Notes: generated by a model not told the origin, from the letters alone. A stretch of 64,000 nucleotides of DNA from Pseudomonas mediterranea CFBP 5447 (GCF_000774145.1 NZ_KN322984.1:357435-421434), one strand, 5' to 3'. Shown: positions 14,409 through 24,926, counted from the stretch's first letter. Made by a program: numbers and translations.

Positions 14409-14510
14409 GCTGCAAGCAAAAAGCCAAAGCCAAAGCCAAAGCCAAAGCCAAAGCCAAAGCCAGGCTGCCTTATCTTGCGGCTTGTAGCTGGTAGCTTGCC
14501 GCTGCCCGCA
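14409..14510. repeat. Seven tandem AAGCCA hexamers flanked by CAAGC/GCTTG palindromic repeats
   Basis: Seven exact copies of AAGCCA occupy 14421-14462. They are flanked by GCAAGCTTTAAGCTGCAAGC on the left and CTTGCGGCTTGTAGC on the right, which are inverted to each other. The array lies between the hypothetical gene and valS and is prone to slippage. Confidence 0.85.
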
Positions 14511-14563
14511 GGGCTATACTTCCCGGCTTTTCCTGAATAAATGCCAATAGGGTCCCGCCGCGC

Positions 14564-17416
14564 ATGGATAAGACCTACCAGCCGCACGCCATTGAAACTT
14601 CCTGGTACAACACCTGGGAGTCCGAGAATTATTTCGCTCCGCAAGGCGCGGGCGATTCCTACACCATCATGATCCCGCCGCCGAACGTCACCGGCAGCCT
14701 GCACATGGGCCACGGGTTCAACAACGCGATCATGGACGCCCTGATCCGTTTCCGCCGCATGCAGGGGCGCAACACCCTGTGGCAGCCGGGGACCGACCAC
14801 GCCGGTATCGCCACGCAGATGCTGGTGGAGCGCCGCCTCGAAGCCCAGGGCCAGAATCGCCATGACCTGGGCCGCGAAAAATTCCTCGAGAAGGTCTGGG
14901 AATGGAAGGATGAGTCCGGTGGCAACATCAGCCGCCAGATCCGCCGCCTCGGCTCGTCCGTGGACTGGAGCCGCGAGCGCTTCACCATGGACGACGGTCT
15001 CTCGGAAGCGGTGAAGGAAGCTTTCGTGCGCCTGCACGAGGACGGGCTGATCTATCGCGGCAAGCGCCTGGTCAACTGGGACACCAAGCTGCACACCGCC
15101 ATTTCCGACCTCGAAGTGGAAAACCATGACGAGAAAGGTTTCCTGTGGAACCTGAAGTACCCATTGGCCGATGGCGCCAAGACCGCTGAAGGCAAGGATT
15201 ACCTGATCGTCGCCACCACCCGTCCGGAAACCATGCTGGGCGACTCGGCCGTGGCGGTGAACCCGAACGACGAGCGCTACAAGGCCCTGATCGGCCAGTT
15301 CGTGGAACTGCCCCTGGTCGGCCGTCGCATCCCGATCATCGGCGACGATTACTGCGATCCTGAATTCGGCACCGGCTGCGTGAAAATCACCCCGGCCCAC
15401 GACTTCAACGACTACGAAGTCGGCAAGCGCCACAACCTGCCGCTGCTCAATATCTTCGACAAGAACGCCAACGTCCTGCCCGCAGCCCAGGTGTTCAACC
15501 TCGATGGCACGCTGAACGAAAGCATCGACGGCCAGATCCCGGCCGAATACGCCGGCCTCGACCGTTTCGAAGCACGCAAGCAGATCGTCGCGGCCTTCGA
15601 AGCCGCCGGCCTGCTGGTCAGCGTCGACGATCACGCCCTGAAGGTGCCCAAAGGCGACCGCTCCGGCACCGTCATCGAGCCGTGGCTGACCGACCAGTGG
15701 TACGTGTCCACCAAGCCTTTGGCTGAGCCGGCGATTGCCGCGGTCGAAGACGGTCGTATCCAGTTCGTGCCCAAGCAATACGAAAACATGTACTTCTCGT
15801 GGATGCGTGACATCCAGGATTGGTGCATCAGCCGCCAGCTGTGGTGGGGCCACCGTATTCCGGCCTGGTACGACGAGTCGGGCAAGGTCTATGTCGGCCG
15901 CGACGAAGCCGAAGTCCGTGCCAAGCACAACCTCGGCCCGGACGTGGCCCTGCAACAGGACAACGACGTCCTCGACACCTGGTTCAGCTCGGGCCTGTGG
16001 ACGTTCTCGACCCTGGGCTGGCCGCAGCAGACCGAGTTCCTGAAGAAATTCCACTCCACCGACGTGCTGGTCACCGGTTTCGACATCATTTTCTTCTGGG
16101 TTGCCCGGATGATCATGCTGACCATGCACCTGGTGAAGAACGAGGACGGCACGCCGCAGGTGCCGTTCAAGACGGTCTACGTCCACGGCCTGGTGCGCGA
16201 TGGCCAGGGCCAGAAGATGTCCAAGTCCAAGGGCAACGTCCTGGACCCATTGGACATCATCGACGGCATCGACCTGGAAGCGCTGGTGGAGAAACGCACC
16301 ACCGGCCTGATGCAGCCGACTCCAAAACTGCTGAAGAAAATCGAGAAGCAGACCCGCGAAGAATTCCCGGACGGCATCGCCAGCTTCGGCACCGACGCGA
16401 TGCGCTTCACCTTCTGCTCCCTGGCGTCCACCGGCCGCGACATCAAGTTCGACATGGGCCGCGTCGAAGGCTATCGCAACTTCTGCAACAAGATCTGGAA
16501 CGCCGCGCGCTACGTGCTGGATAAGGGCGAAGACTGCGGCCAGAACGGCGAAGCCTTTGAGCTGACCCTGGCCGATCGCTGGATCATTTCCCAGTTGCAG
16601 CGCACCGAAGCCGAAGTGACCCGCCAGTTGGACCAGTTCCGCTTCGACCTGGCCGCGCAGGCCTTGTACGAGTTCATCTGGAACCAGTACTGCGACTGGT
16701 ACCTGGAACTGTCCAAGCCAGTGCTGTGGGACGAGAACGCGCCGATCGAGCGCCAGCGCGGCACCCGTCGCACCCTGGTGCGCGTGCTGGAAGTGGCGCT
16801 GCGCCTGGCGCATCCGTTCATGCCGTTCATCACCGAGGAAATCTGGCAGCGCGTCGCACCGCTGGCCGGCGCCGAAGGCAAGACGATCATGCTGCAACCT
16901 TGGCCGGTGGCCAATGAAACCCGCATCGATCCAGCGGCCGAAGATGACATCGAGTGGCTCAAGACCTTCATGCTGGGCCTGCGCAACATCCGCGCCGAAA
17001 TGAACATCGGTCCGGGCAAGCCGCTGACCCTGTTCCTGAACAACGCCAACGCCGAAGACCTGCGCCGCCTCAACGAGAACGAAGCGCTGCTCAAGAAGCT
17101 GGCGAAGCTCGAATCGGTGACGGTCCTGGCCGCCGGCGAAGAAGCGCCCCTGTCGGCCACCGCCTTGGTCGGCGAGATGGAAGTGCTGGTGCCAATGGCC
17201 GGCCTGATCGACAAGGCTGCCGAACTGGCGCGCCTGGACAAGGAAATCGGCCGCCTCAAGGGCGAAGTGCAGCGCGTCGGCGGCAAGCTGTCCAACGCCG
17301 GCTTCGTCGACAAGGCCCCGGCCGACGTCATCGAGAAGGAGCGGGCCAAACTGGCCGAGGCCGAACAGGCCTTGGGCAAGCTGGCCGAACAGCACGCGCG
17401 GATTGCCAGCCTGTAA
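14564..17416 (+). CDS. valS: Valyl-tRNA synthetase
   Basis: ValS charges tRNA-Val and edits mischarged threonine. The 950-residue protein is family length. It has the class I HIGH motif as HMGH (residues 47-50, in [13 protein letters not shown]), the CP1 editing domain, the KMSKS motif at residues 551-555, the anticodon-binding domain, and a C-terminal coiled-coil ([23 protein letters not shown]) typical of ValS. A rho-independent terminator follows 20 bases after the stop. Confidence 0.98.
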   Translation: MDKTYQPHAIETSWYNTWESENYFAPQGAGDSYTIMIPPPNVTGSLHMGHGFNNAIMDALIRFRRMQGRNTLWQPGTDHAGIATQMLVERRLEAQGQNRHDLGREKFLEKVWEWKDESGGNISRQIRRLGSSVDWSRERFTMDDGLSEAVKEAFVRLHEDGLIYRGKRLVNWDTKLHTAISDLEVENHDEKGFLWNLKYPLADGAKTAEGKDYLIVATTRPETMLGDSAVAVNPNDERYKALIGQFVELPLVGRRIPIIGDDYCDPEFGTGCVKITPAHDFNDYEVGKRHNLPLLNIFDKNANVLPAAQVFNLDGTLNESIDGQIPAEYAGLDRFEARKQIVAAFEAAGLLVSVDDHALKVPKGDRSGTVIEPWLTDQWYVSTKPLAEPAIAAVEDGRIQFVPKQYENMYFSWMRDIQDWCISRQLWWGHRIPAWYDESGKVYVGRDEAEVRAKHNLGPDVALQQDNDVLDTWFSSGLWTFSTLGWPQQTEFLKKFHSTDVLVTGFDIIFFWVARMIMLTMHLVKNEDGTPQVPFKTVYVHGLVRDGQGQKMSKSKGNVLDPLDIIDGIDLEALVEKRTTGLMQPTPKLLKKIEKQTREEFPDGIASFGTDAMRFTFCSLASTGRDIKFDMGRVEGYRNFCNKIWNAARYVLDKGEDCGQNGEAFELTLADRWIISQLQRTEAEVTRQLDQFRFDLAAQALYEFIWNQYCDWYLELSKPVLWDENAPIERQRGTRRTLVRVLEVALRLAHPFMPFITEEIWQRVAPLAGAEGKTIMLQPWPVANETRIDPAAEDDIEWLKTFMLGLRNIRAEMNIGPGKPLTLFLNNANAEDLRRLNENEALLKKLAKLESVTVLAAGEEAPLSATALVGEMEVLVPMAGLIDKAAELARLDKEIGRLKGEVQRVGGKLSNAGFVDKAPADVIEKERAKLAEAEQALGKLAEQHARIASL

Positions 17417-17436
17417 CGGCAAGCTGCAATGAACGA

Positions 17437-17462
17437 AGGAGGCCCTGGTGGCCTCCTTTTTT
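17437..17462 (+). terminator. Rho-independent terminator of valS
   Basis: An 8-bp perfect stem (AGGAGGCC/GGCCTCCT) with a 5-base loop is followed by six T. Confidence 0.92.
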
Positions 17463-17498
17463 CTACCCGCCGTTTTCTTGCGAACATAAAGCAAACGC

Positions 17499-17588
17499 TG
17501 TGGGAGCGAGCCTGCTCGCGATGACGGGAGTAAATTCGCCATAGATGCAGCCTGACCCACCGCTATCGCGAGCAGGCTCGCTCCCACA
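17499..17588. repeat. REP pair between valS and rlmF
   Basis: Two inverted copies of TGTGGGAGCGAGCCTGCTCG are separated by about 40 bases. Confidence 0.9.
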
Positions 17589-17671
17589 TTTAATCGGCGC
17601 GCGCCTCAAGACCGCATCGGATGTGGGACAATGCCCGCCACTTTTTGAGCCAGCCCCGAATCGACCCGCCC

Positions 17672-18697
17672 ATGACCGCGCCCCGCCCCCCCAGACCCGC
17701 ACGCCAGAAGCCCAAGCCCGCCGCCGAAACCAAGGCCGTCGTGCCCCGCGAGAAAGCCAGCCTGCACCCGCGCAATCGCCATCAGGGCCATTACGACTTC
17801 CCAGCCTTGATCAAGGGCACGCCGGAACTGGCCAGGTTCGTGATCATCAACCCCTATGGCAAGGAAAGCATCGACTTCGCCAGCCCCGAAGCCGTGCGAG
17901 TGTTCAACCGGGCGCTGCTCAAATCCTTCTACGGCATTGCCCACTGGGACATTCCGGCCGACTACCTGTGTCCTCCGGTACCGGGTCGAGCGGACTATGT
18001 GCACTTCCTCGCAGACCTGCTCGCCAGCCATAACGAAGGGGAAATCCCTCGGGGCGCGGCGGTGAAGGTGCTGGACGTCGGCACCGGCGCCAACTGCGTG
18101 TATCCGTTGATTGGCTACAGCGACTACCGCTGGCACTTCCTGGGGTCGGAGATCGACCCGACGGCGATCGCCTCGGCCAAGACCATCGTCCAGGCCAACG
18201 GGTTGGCCAAGGCTATCCAACTGCGCCAGCAAACCAATCGCAAGCAGATCCTGCTGGGCCTGCTCGACGAAGCCGAACGGTTCGACCTGACGATGTGCAA
18301 TCCGCCGTTCCACGCGTCCCTGGAGGAGGCCACCCGCGGCAGCCAGCGTAAATGGCGCGCCTTGGGCAAGGCTGATCCGAAACGCAAGTTGCCGGTCCTG
18401 AATTTCGGCGGTCAGGCCGCCGAGTTGTGGTGCGAGGGGGGAGAAGTCCGTTTCGTGACCCAACTGATTGGAGAAAGCGCACAGTTGGCCCGGCAGGTCC
18501 TGTGGTTCAGTACCCTGGTGTCAAAGGTATCGAACCTGCCGGCAATTCAGGCCGCCCTGAAGAAGGCCGGGGCGGTGCACAGCGAAGTGGTGGAGATGTC
18601 CCAGGGACAAAAACAGAGCCGCTTCGTGGCCTGGACCTTCCACACCGAGGCACAACAACAGGCCTGGCGCCAGGCGCGCTGGATTCGCAAGGACTAA
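17672..18697 (+). CDS. rlmF: 23S rRNA (adenine(1618)-N6)-methyltransferase
   Basis: RlmF methylates A1618 of 23S rRNA using SAM. The 341-residue protein starts with a basic, proline-rich tail (about 45 residues) and then the methyltransferase domain: the SAM-binding run [16 protein letters not shown] and the catalytic N6-adenine motif NPPF (in MCNPPFHAS). I chose the ATG at 17672; an in-frame ATG at 17621 overlaps a GACAATG stretch that looks like a -10 box. The stop lies just before a bidirectional terminator shared with hupN. Confidence 0.92.
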   Translation: MTAPRPPRPARQKPKPAAETKAVVPREKASLHPRNRHQGHYDFPALIKGTPELARFVIINPYGKESIDFASPEAVRVFNRALLKSFYGIAHWDIPADYLCPPVPGRADYVHFLADLLASHNEGEIPRGAAVKVLDVGTGANCVYPLIGYSDYRWHFLGSEIDPTAIASAKTIVQANGLAKAIQLRQQTNRKQILLGLLDEAERFDLTMCNPPFHASLEEATRGSQRKWRALGKADPKRKLPVLNFGGQAAELWCEGGEVRFVTQLIGESAQLARQVLWFSTLVSKVSNLPAIQAALKKAGAVHSEVVEMSQGQKQSRFVAWTFHTEAQQQAWRQARWIRKD

Positions 18698-18734
18698 TGG
18701 GCCGCATTGTGTCGGCCACTTTATTCAGGACAAC

Positions 18735-18773
18735 AAAAAACCGTGCCCGGACTGCTCCGCTGCACGGTTTTTT
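18735..18773. terminator. Bidirectional terminator between rlmF and hupN
   Basis: A 12-bp stem, AAAAAACCGTGC paired with GCACGGTTTTTT, has A-runs on one side and T-runs on the other. It can end both convergent transcripts. Confidence 0.92.
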
Positions 18774-18784
18774 TTAAAAGCGTC

Positions 18785-19069
18785 TTACTTGGCGTTGATC
18801 GAATCAACCAGGCCTTTGGCCGCAACCAGCTTGACGACTTTCTTTGCAGCGATTTCGATGGCAGCGCCAGTCGAAGGGTTGCGACCGGTACGGGCAGGAC
18901 GCTCGGTGACTTTCAGCTTGCCAACGCCTGGCAGAGTCAGTTCGCCGCCGTTTTCCAGCTGATCGGCAACGATTTGGCCCAGTTGGTCCAGCAGTGCACG
19001 CACGGTGGTTTTCGGCGCGTCTGCAGCTTCAGCCAGATCAGCGATCAGTTGGTCTTTAGTAAGAGCCAT
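18785..19069 (-). CDS. hupN: HU-family nucleoid protein HupN
   Basis: HU proteins bend and compact DNA as dimers. The 94-residue protein starts MALTKDQLIADLAEA, with AAGGAA six bases upstream. It has the beta-arm signature GVGKLKVTERPARTGRNPSTGAAIEI, with the intercalating Pro in RNPSTG. The position next to rlmF-valS and divergent from yejK/ndpA matches the HupN paralogue of Pseudomonas rather than HupA or HupB; that paralogue name rests on synteny. Confidence 0.9.
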   Translation of the reverse strand: MALTKDQLIADLAEAADAPKTTVRALLDQLGQIVADQLENGGELTLPGVGKLKVTERPARTGRNPSTGAAIEIAAKKVVKLVAAKGLVDSINAK

Positions 19070-19465
19070 GTAGTGTTCCTTCCCTATCAAATTCATATGG
19101 ATTGCAGAGTGCAGTGCCAGCCATCGAGCCCGATCTCTTCGAATCGGACACCCTCGGTCATCACCACGACGGGTCGGGGTAATAGATGCCGAAATCCGGG
19201 TTTGGTTCGACCTGACAAATGCTGAATGCATGCTTAACGCAGTGCCTTCGCGTAAGACCGGGCAAAACTAGCACAACGCCTGGGAAATATCCGCCCTTAG
19301 CTACCCATTTGGTCAGCTTTATTGCGCTAAATGGGTAAAAAAATGCATATGGGCTGTCGGAGGGCTCTGAAATCCCCTTCTCAGCGTTCCAAAACCAGTG
19401 ATTGCGGTACACTGGGCGCTTTTCGGGGGAGCGTGCCCTCCTCTCTTTCATCAGCCGAGAAGCCC
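19070..19465. promoter_or_regulatory. hupN/yejK divergent regulatory region
   Basis: This gap of 396 bases separates two nucleoid-protein genes. A perfect 9-bp inverted repeat, TACCCATTT (19302-19310) and AAATGGGTA (19329-19337), lies in the middle. TACACT at 19408-19413 is a -10 candidate for yejK. The segment is AT-richer than the flanking genes. No small ORF in it looks real. Confidence 0.45.
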
Positions 19466-20470
19466 ATGCCGATCCGTCATTGCATCGTCCACCTGATCGA
19501 CAAAAAACCCGACGGCACCCCTGCTGTGCTCCATGCCCGGGACTCCGAACTGGCAGAGTCCACGGCCATCGAAAACATGCTTGCCGATCTCAACGAGAGC
19601 TACAACGCCAAACAAGGCAAGGCCTGGGGGTTTTTCCATGCCGAATCCGGTGCACATCCGTTCAGCGGCTGGCTGAAGGAATACCTGGACGGCGGCAAGG
19701 ACTTCACGGCGTTCAGTCGCGTGGCGGTGGAGCATCTGCAGAAGCTGATGGAAGAGTCCAACCTGTCGGTGGGCGGCCACGTGCTGTTCGCCCATTATCA
19801 ACAGGGCATGACCGACTACCTGGCCATCGCCCTGCTGCACCACAGCGAAGGCGTGGCGGTCACCGATGAGCTGGACGTTACCCCCTCCCGTCATCTGGAC
19901 CTGGGCCAGTTGCACCTGGCGGCACGGATCAACGTGTCGGAATGGCAGAACAATAAACAGTCCAGGCAGTACATTTCCTTCATCAAGGGCAAGAACGGCA
20001 AGAAGGTCTCGGAATACTTCCGCGACTTCATCGGCTGCCAGGAGGGTGTCGACGGCCCTGGCGAAACCCGCACGCTGCTCAAGGCCTTCAGCGACTTCGT
20101 CGAAAGCGAAGACCTGCCCGAAGACGATGCCCGGGAAAAGACCAAGACCCTGGTGGATTACGCCAGCAGCCAGGCCAAGCTTGGCGAACCCATGGGCCTG
20201 GAAGAACTGTCCGAGCTGATCGACGAGGATCGCCCGAAGGCTTTCTACGATCACATCCGCAACAAGGACTACGGCCTGTCGCCGGAAATCCCGGCGGATA
20301 AACGCACGCTCAACCAGTTCCGCCGTTTCACCGGCCGCGCCGAAGGCCTGTCCATCAGCTTCGAGGCGCACCTGTTGGGCTCCAAGATCGAATATGACGA
20401 AGAAGCCGGCACGTTGATCATCAAAGGGTTGCCAACATCGTTGACGGACCAGTTGAAACGGCGGAATTGA
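19466..20470 (+). CDS. yejK: Nucleoid-associated protein YejK/NdpA
   Basis: YejK (NdpA) is a nucleoid-associated protein conserved in gamma-proteobacteria. The 334-residue protein has the full-length NA37 domain from [17 protein letters not shown] to the C-terminus, with the characteristic [21 protein letters not shown] and [20 protein letters not shown] segments. The ATG at 19466 gives the family N-terminus. The stop overlaps the next gene by one base (TGATG), which suggests coupling with the glutaredoxin. Confidence 0.95.
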   Translation: MPIRHCIVHLIDKKPDGTPAVLHARDSELAESTAIENMLADLNESYNAKQGKAWGFFHAESGAHPFSGWLKEYLDGGKDFTAFSRVAVEHLQKLMEESNLSVGGHVLFAHYQQGMTDYLAIALLHHSEGVAVTDELDVTPSRHLDLGQLHLAARINVSEWQNNKQSRQYISFIKGKNGKKVSEYFRDFIGCQEGVDGPGETRTLLKAFSDFVESEDLPEDDAREKTKTLVDYASSQAKLGEPMGLEELSELIDEDRPKAFYDHIRNKDYGLSPEIPADKRTLNQFRRFTGRAEGLSISFEAHLLGSKIEYDEEAGTLIIKGLPTSLTDQLKRRN

Positions 20471-20826
20471 TGTTCAGCGGGGTCCTGAGGAAGTTTCTGC
20501 TGATTCTGCTGGTGATCGTGGCGTACCAGAACTGGGGCAAGATCGAGCGGCTGCTCAACCCCTCGCAAATGCTCTCGCAGCAGATCCGCGACCATGCCCG
20601 CGTTACGCTGTACGCCACCGACTGGTGCGGCTACTGCAAGGCAACGCGACGGTTCCTGGACGAGAAAGGCGTTCCGTATCGCGAGTTCGATATCGAGAAA
20701 GACCCCGAAGCGCGCAAGGCCTATGAGGCGCTGGGCGGTCGGGGAATTCCGATCCTGGACGTGAATGGCACGTTGATTCGTGGGTATGAGCCCGAGACTA
20801 TCCTCAAGGCCTTATCCGCGACATAG
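20470..20826 (+). CDS. Membrane-anchored glutaredoxin
   Basis: The 118-residue protein has one N-terminal membrane segment (residues 7-19, FLLILLVIVAYQ) and then a glutaredoxin fold with the active site CGYC (in TDWCGYCKATRRFL), a cis-Pro loop (GRGIPILDVNG) and a GY motif. It probably reduces disulfides or carries a thiol function at the inner membrane, but which side the domain faces is not clear. The ATG overlaps the yejK stop as TGATG. A TTG one codon earlier is less likely. Confidence 0.88.
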   Translation: MFSGVLRKFLLILLVIVAYQNWGKIERLLNPSQMLSQQIRDHARVTLYATDWCGYCKATRRFLDEKGVPYREFDIEKDPEARKAYEALGGRGIPILDVNGTLIRGYEPETILKALSAT

Positions 20827-20891
20827 CTCTGTGTGAATCCAACAGCCCGATCGCGAGCGGACCGCGATTCCGGGAACGTCGCAAAATCCAG

Positions 20892-20981
20892 TGTGGGAGC
20901 GAGCCTGCTCGCGATGAGGACACTCCAGTCACCATTTGCACTGACTGTCACACCGCTTTCGCGAGCAAGCCCGCTCCCACA
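20892..20981. repeat. REP pair
   Basis: Inverted REP cores (TGTGGGAGCGAGCCTGCTCG and its partner ending CGCTCCCACA) lie between the convergent glutaredoxin and GST genes. Confidence 0.9.
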
Positions 20982-20984
20982 GGC

Positions 20985-21932
20985 TCATGGGTTTGTCTGG
21001 CAAGCCTCGATACGAAACCCGAACCGTGGGAAGTGCACATGCACCACCCCACCGCGCTCGTCTTCACGACGCAGGATCAGCTCTTCGCGCCCGGCAAACA
21101 ACAGTTCTCCCGCCACCGGATCGACACCATAGTCAGTCGCGGCAATGGTCACCTGCTGTCCCTTCGCAAACCCGTTCGACTCATCGAATGGTTCATCCGG
21201 CAACGCAGCCGGCGTAGCGTTGCGGGCCACTTCCAAGGCCTCTTCGGAACTCATCGCGCTCGACGCACCATGGCCGAAAGCCAACACCCGCGCCAGCCAG
21301 GCCGAGACGGCCGGATACGCGTCCACCAGCGCCGAAGTCACCGGCGTGCCCTTGAGAAACCACAATGGGTGAGCCATGGCGAAGTCGGCAATCGAAGGTT
21401 GCCCTAACAGAAAGTCGCCGTCCTCGCGTTGCAGCTGTTGCTCAAGGCGCGCCATGATCGTCGGCCACTGGTGCCTGGCCTGCTCGGCAGCCAAACGCGT
21501 TGCGGTGCCGCCGTTGAACAGCCCGGCGCGATCGGCGATGAACGCCTTGACCGCCTCAGGCGACAGCCTGGCGAAACGCACGGCCATCGACTCGGGCTGG
21601 AACACCAGGCTCACCCCATGCTGGAACACCACCGAGTCGGCCCAGGCCGCGAAGGATGCCGCGATCATCTCCCGGCCTTCGGGAAACAGCGCCGGCGTGG
21701 CCTTTTCCTGCTCAAGTCGCCGGGCGATCAGGGCCGTGTCGCAATAAATGTCCGCGCCGATCTGCAACACCGGCGTCTTGCGGTAGCCGCCCGTCAACGC
21801 CGTCAGGTCGGGCTTGGGCATCATCGGCGGGATGTTGACCGAGCGCCAGGACAAGCCCTTGAAGCCCAGCAGCAGACGGGCTTTTTCGGCGAAGGGGGAC
21901 GTCGGGTAATGATGAAGAATCAGCTCTGACAT
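20985..21932 (-). CDS. Glutathione S-transferase family protein with C-terminal extension
   Basis: The 315-residue protein begins with a thioredoxin-like GST-N domain (MSELILHHYPTSPFAEKARLLL, including the conserved cis-Pro in YRKTPVLQIG and the following DTALIARRL). A helical GST-C domain follows, then an extra domain of about 95 residues (from PFDESNGFAKG) rich in beta strands. Ser or Tyr near the N-terminus (HHYPTSPF) may activate glutathione. The ATG at 21932 fits the family; a TTG four codons upstream is possible. The substrate is unknown. Confidence 0.85.
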   Translation of the reverse strand: MSELILHHYPTSPFAEKARLLLGFKGLSWRSVNIPPMMPKPDLTALTGGYRKTPVLQIGADIYCDTALIARRLEQEKATPALFPEGREMIAASFAAWADSVVFQHGVSLVFQPESMAVRFARLSPEAVKAFIADRAGLFNGGTATRLAAEQARHQWPTIMARLEQQLQREDGDFLLGQPSIADFAMAHPLWFLKGTPVTSALVDAYPAVSAWLARVLAFGHGASSAMSSEEALEVARNATPAALPDEPFDESNGFAKGQQVTIAATDYGVDPVAGELLFAGREELILRREDERGGVVHVHFPRFGFRIEACQTNP

Positions 21933-22011
21933 GAGATTTGCCAATGCAGGAAGGAAGTCCGCAAGCTTAGCGCGCCACGGCCAGACAGCCTACCCACCTG
22001 ATGAGGGCTCA

Positions 22012-22335
22012 TCAGTGGGATGGATGATGCGGCGCGGCACTCGCCACCAGGCATTCCTTGGCGCTTTTGCGCAGCTTTTTGATCAACCGCTCCTGGCGCA
22101 GGGCTTCGCCCTTGTCACGGCAGGCTTCGGTATAGACCAGTGCCACCGCCGGGCTGGAGAGAAAGAAACGTGCGCCCTTGCCACTCTGGTGCTTGGCGAA
22201 CCGGCGCACCGGATCGTCGCTGATGCCACAGTACAACGCGCCGTTGGCGGCCCGCACCAGGTAGACGAACCAGGGCTTGCCCGGTTCGGTCGCAGCCTCC
22301 ACAGGCAGCTCGGGAGTGTTGTTGGCAGTCGTCAC
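22012..22335 (-). CDS. GIY-YIG nuclease superfamily protein (UPF0213/YhbQ-like)
   Basis: The product is a small single-domain GIY-YIG protein of about 107 residues. [18 protein letters not shown] is the degenerate GIY...YIG region, followed by the conserved Arg of [18 protein letters not shown] and a Glu in [20 protein letters not shown], as in the YhbQ family. No other domain is present. Its biological role is unclear in all members. I place the start at a GTG (22335) because it precedes the domain; the ribosome site is poor, and longer frames would overlap the neighbouring gene. Confidence 0.8.
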   Translation of the reverse strand: MTTANNTPELPVEAATEPGKPWFVYLVRAANGALYCGISDDPVRRFAKHQSGKGARFFLSSPAVALVYTEACRDKGEALRQERLIKKLRKSAKECLVASAAPHHPSH

Positions 22336-22376
22336 GAAATGTTCAACAGACGCGTAGGAAGTAGGCCGCGATCTTA

Positions 22377-22847
22377 TCAGCGACTGGCCTGGAACGCCCG
22401 AAGCCCTTTGAGCGCCTGGGCCCTGACCGCATTGCGCACCAGCGGCGTCCAGCCCAACAGCAAGCCCTTGGCACCCAAGGCCTGACGGGACCAGCGCCAC
22501 AGATCGAAGCTGTCGTGATGCTCGCAGATCTTGCCATCGCGAAACACGAAGCGGGCCTGGATGTCATTGACCACCACATTGCCGGTCTGGCTGAACAGGT
22601 AAGTCGCCACCCAATGCGCCCCACCGGAACGCTCATCGCTGCGCACGTTGTCGAAGGTCAGGGAAAAGTCCTTGGCGCGGGTGGTGAGCATGCGCCACAT
22701 GTCACCGGCATCACGGCCACGCAGCTCGCCGAACGCCGGGTCGCTGAAGACCACGTCGTCGGTGTAGCAGGCGCTCATGGCTTCGGCATCCAGGCGCTGG
22801 AAGGCCTGGTAGAACCGGTTGATCAGGGCGGTGTGGGCATCACTCAT
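22377..22847 (-). CDS. NTF2-like (SnoaL) family protein
   Basis: The 156-residue protein has the cone-shaped NTF2-like fold pattern: an N-terminal helix ([24 protein letters not shown]), then [18 protein letters not shown] and a curved sheet ending [19 protein letters not shown]. Homologues include ketosteroid isomerase-like enzymes and ligand-binding proteins; I cannot assign a reaction. CGGAG lies seven bases before the ATG at 22847. Confidence 0.85.
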   Translation of the reverse strand: MSDAHTALINRFYQAFQRLDAEAMSACYTDDVVFSDPAFGELRGRDAGDMWRMLTTRAKDFSLTFDNVRSDERSGGAHWVATYLFSQTGNVVVNDIQARFVFRDGKICEHHDSFDLWRWSRQALGAKGLLLGWTPLVRNAVRAQALKGLRAFQASR

Positions 22848-22935
22848 GGGCGAACTCCGAAAAGCGTTTCAGTGGACTCGCCACAATAATCTGCCACTGG
22901 CGAGAACACTATCGTCATTCGCCATGAAAATAACA

Positions 22936-24264
22936 TCAGCGAAGGTCGGTGATTTTCTCGCTGCTGACGCCGACGTACAACGCCCGCCCTGCGCCGATAC
23001 CGGCGATGATCGCGCCCAGGCCGATCAAGCCGAAGATCCAGCCCAGGGCTTGCCATCCGCCGGTCCAGTCATGCACCACCCCCACTGCGAAAGGCCCGAG
23101 GGACGCCAGGGTATAACCGAAGCCCTGGGCCATGCTGGAGAGGTTCGCGGCCACATGGGCGTCTCGCGAACGCAACACGATCAGCGTCAACGCCAGACTG
23201 AACGTTGCGCCCTGCCCCAATCCCAGCAGGATCGCCCAGCCCCACAAACCGCCGAGGGGCGCGTAGAGGCAACCGAACAGCCCGCCGAGGGTCATGACCA
23301 TGACGATCACGATGGCCGGACGCTGGTCCTGCCCACGGGTCGCCAACCAAGGCGCCGCCAGGGAGCTGATCAGCTGCACGATGACCGAGCCCGACAACAC
23401 CAGGCCGGCCTGGGTCGGCGTCAGGCCACGACCGATGAGGATCGATGGCAACCAGCCGAACACGATGTAGGCCAGGGACGATTGCAGCCCCATGTACAGC
23501 GTCACTTGCCAGGCCAGTGGATCGCGCAACAACCCGCGAACCCGATATGCCGCCTGGTGGGCACCTTGTTTCTGAGCGGTTTGCGGCAGCCAGAACACGG
23601 CGGCCAGCAATGCCGGAACCGCCCAGAACCCAAGCCCCAGGGCCCAATTGTGGTTCAGTTGCTCGCTCAACGGCACCGTTGCCCCAGCGGCCATCGCCGC
23701 GCCCAGGCACAACGCCATGGTGTAGACCCCGGTCATGGTCCCGGCCTGCCGGGCGAAGTCACGCTTGACGATGCCCGGCAACAGCACGCCGATCACACCG
23801 ATACTCGCACCGGCCAGGACGCTGCCGGCGAACAGGCCGACCTGGCCGAACGAACTGCGCAGCACAATCCCACCGGCAAGCGTCAGCAAGATCCCCAGCA
23901 CCACGCGCTCGGCGCCGAAACGCCGAGCCAGCACGGGCGCCAGTGGCGCGAACAGGCCAAGGCAGAGCACCGGCAGCGTAGTCAGCAGGCCCGCCTGGGC
24001 GGCCGACAAGCCGAGGTTTTTCGAAACCTCGCTGAGCAAAGGCGCCATGCTCGACAACGCCGGGCGCAGGTTCAACGCAACCAGGATCAACCCGAGCAAC
24101 AGCAACCAGGGCCGGCGCAGCAGCGGATGGGCCTGCTGGGCCTGTTCGTCGTCGACTTCAGCGTCGATCAGCAGTTCTTCGAGCTCGGCGCCGCGCTTGG
24201 GCGTCTTCGAGGGAGTAGGGTCAGGCAGATCGCGGGACATGGAAAACTCGGCTTCAGGGTTCAT
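22936..24264 (-). CDS. MFS transporter, CynX/NimT (cyanate/nitroimidazole) family
   Basis: The 442-residue protein has a cytosolic N-terminal tail of about 50 residues, then 12 predicted membrane helices from LLLLGLILVALNLRPALSSMAPLLSEV onward. That segment is typical of the CynX/YeaN group of the major facilitator superfamily. The gene overlaps the end of the upstream GntR regulator by 11 bases, so the regulator probably controls it. A second ATG at 24240 (MSRDLPD) is a plausible alternative start. The substrate is unknown. Confidence 0.88.
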   Translation of the reverse strand: MNPEAEFSMSRDLPDPTPSKTPKRGAELEELLIDAEVDDEQAQQAHPLLRRPWLLLLGLILVALNLRPALSSMAPLLSEVSKNLGLSAAQAGLLTTLPVLCLGLFAPLAPVLARRFGAERVVLGILLTLAGGIVLRSSFGQVGLFAGSVLAGASIGVIGVLLPGIVKRDFARQAGTMTGVYTMALCLGAAMAAGATVPLSEQLNHNWALGLGFWAVPALLAAVFWLPQTAQKQGAHQAAYRVRGLLRDPLAWQVTLYMGLQSSLAYIVFGWLPSILIGRGLTPTQAGLVLSGSVIVQLISSLAAPWLATRGQDQRPAIVIVMVMTLGGLFGCLYAPLGGLWGWAILLGLGQGATFSLALTLIVLRSRDAHVAANLSSMAQGFGYTLASLGPFAVGVVHDWTGGWQALGWIFGLIGLGAIIAGIGAGRALYVGVSSEKITDLR

Positions 24265-24913
24265 TGATCAACTGTCGACAAAGGGCCTTGGCCCGTTGCG
24301 GGTCTTGCTGCTCGACGGCTTCGAGGATTTCGGCGTGCAGGTCGAACACGTGTTGATGACGCGGGACGATGTTGAGACTTTGGCGCAGTTGCGCAGCGAT
24401 CACGCTGGAAAAGTAGCGATACAACTCACTGAGCGCCGGGTTGTGCGCGGCGTCTACCAAGCGGCGATGGAACACCAGGTCGCAGGCGATGTACTGCTCC
24501 AGATCGCCGTGATAGTGCGCGCCACTGGCCTGTAATGCCTGGTGCAAGGCTTGCAGGTCTTCGTCGGTACGCCGCATCGCCGCCAGGCCGACGGCCTCGA
24601 CTTCCAGGATATGCCGGGTTTCCCGAGCCTGTTCCAGCGAACAACGGGACAACACCTTGAGGGTGTCCAGTGGATCGACCACCGCCCGCACATAACTACC
24701 GTCGCCCTGGCGGACCTCGATCAATCCGGAAAACGCCAGTACGCGCATGGCTTCACGCACGGTATTACGGCTGATACCCAGCTCGGCCACCAGCTCCGGC
24801 TCGGTGGGCAATCGCCGCCCCACCGGCCACACACCGTCACTGATGCGCCGACGCATCTGATCCAGCGCCTGATCGACCAGTGATCGACGGACTATTGGGG
24901 AATTTTCTGTCAT
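24254..24913 (-). CDS. GntR-family transcriptional regulator, FadR/FCD type
   Basis: The 219-residue protein has an N-terminal winged helix-turn-helix (LVDQALDQMRRRISDGVWPVGRRLPTEPELVAELGISRNTVREAMRVL) and an all-helical FCD effector domain with the metal-binding pattern D...H (CDLVFHRRLVDAAHNP) and later His. The start ATG at 24913 gives MTENSPIVRRS. It is co-transcribed with and overlaps the MFS gene. Two palindromes upstream of the start are likely autoregulatory sites. The ligand is unknown, probably a small carboxylate. Confidence 0.9.
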   Translation of the reverse strand: MTENSPIVRRSLVDQALDQMRRRISDGVWPVGRRLPTEPELVAELGISRNTVREAMRVLAFSGLIEVRQGDGSYVRAVVDPLDTLKVLSRCSLEQARETRHILEVEAVGLAAMRRTDEDLQALHQALQASGAHYHGDLEQYIACDLVFHRRLVDAAHNPALSELYRYFSSVIAAQLRQSLNIVPRHQHVFDLHAEILEAVEQQDPQRAKALCRQLINEP

Positions 24914-24926
24914 GGAAAGCACCTTT

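Noticed and set aside
14409..14510. Possible CRISPR array
   Set aside because: The repeats are directly adjacent 6-mers without spacers; this is a simple tandem repeat. No cas genes are present in the window.
14405..17587. Open frame of 1060 codons antisense to valS
   Set aside because: It is a GC-rich shadow of valS: low-complexity composition, no ribosome site, no recognisable domain, while the plus strand encodes a complete ValS.
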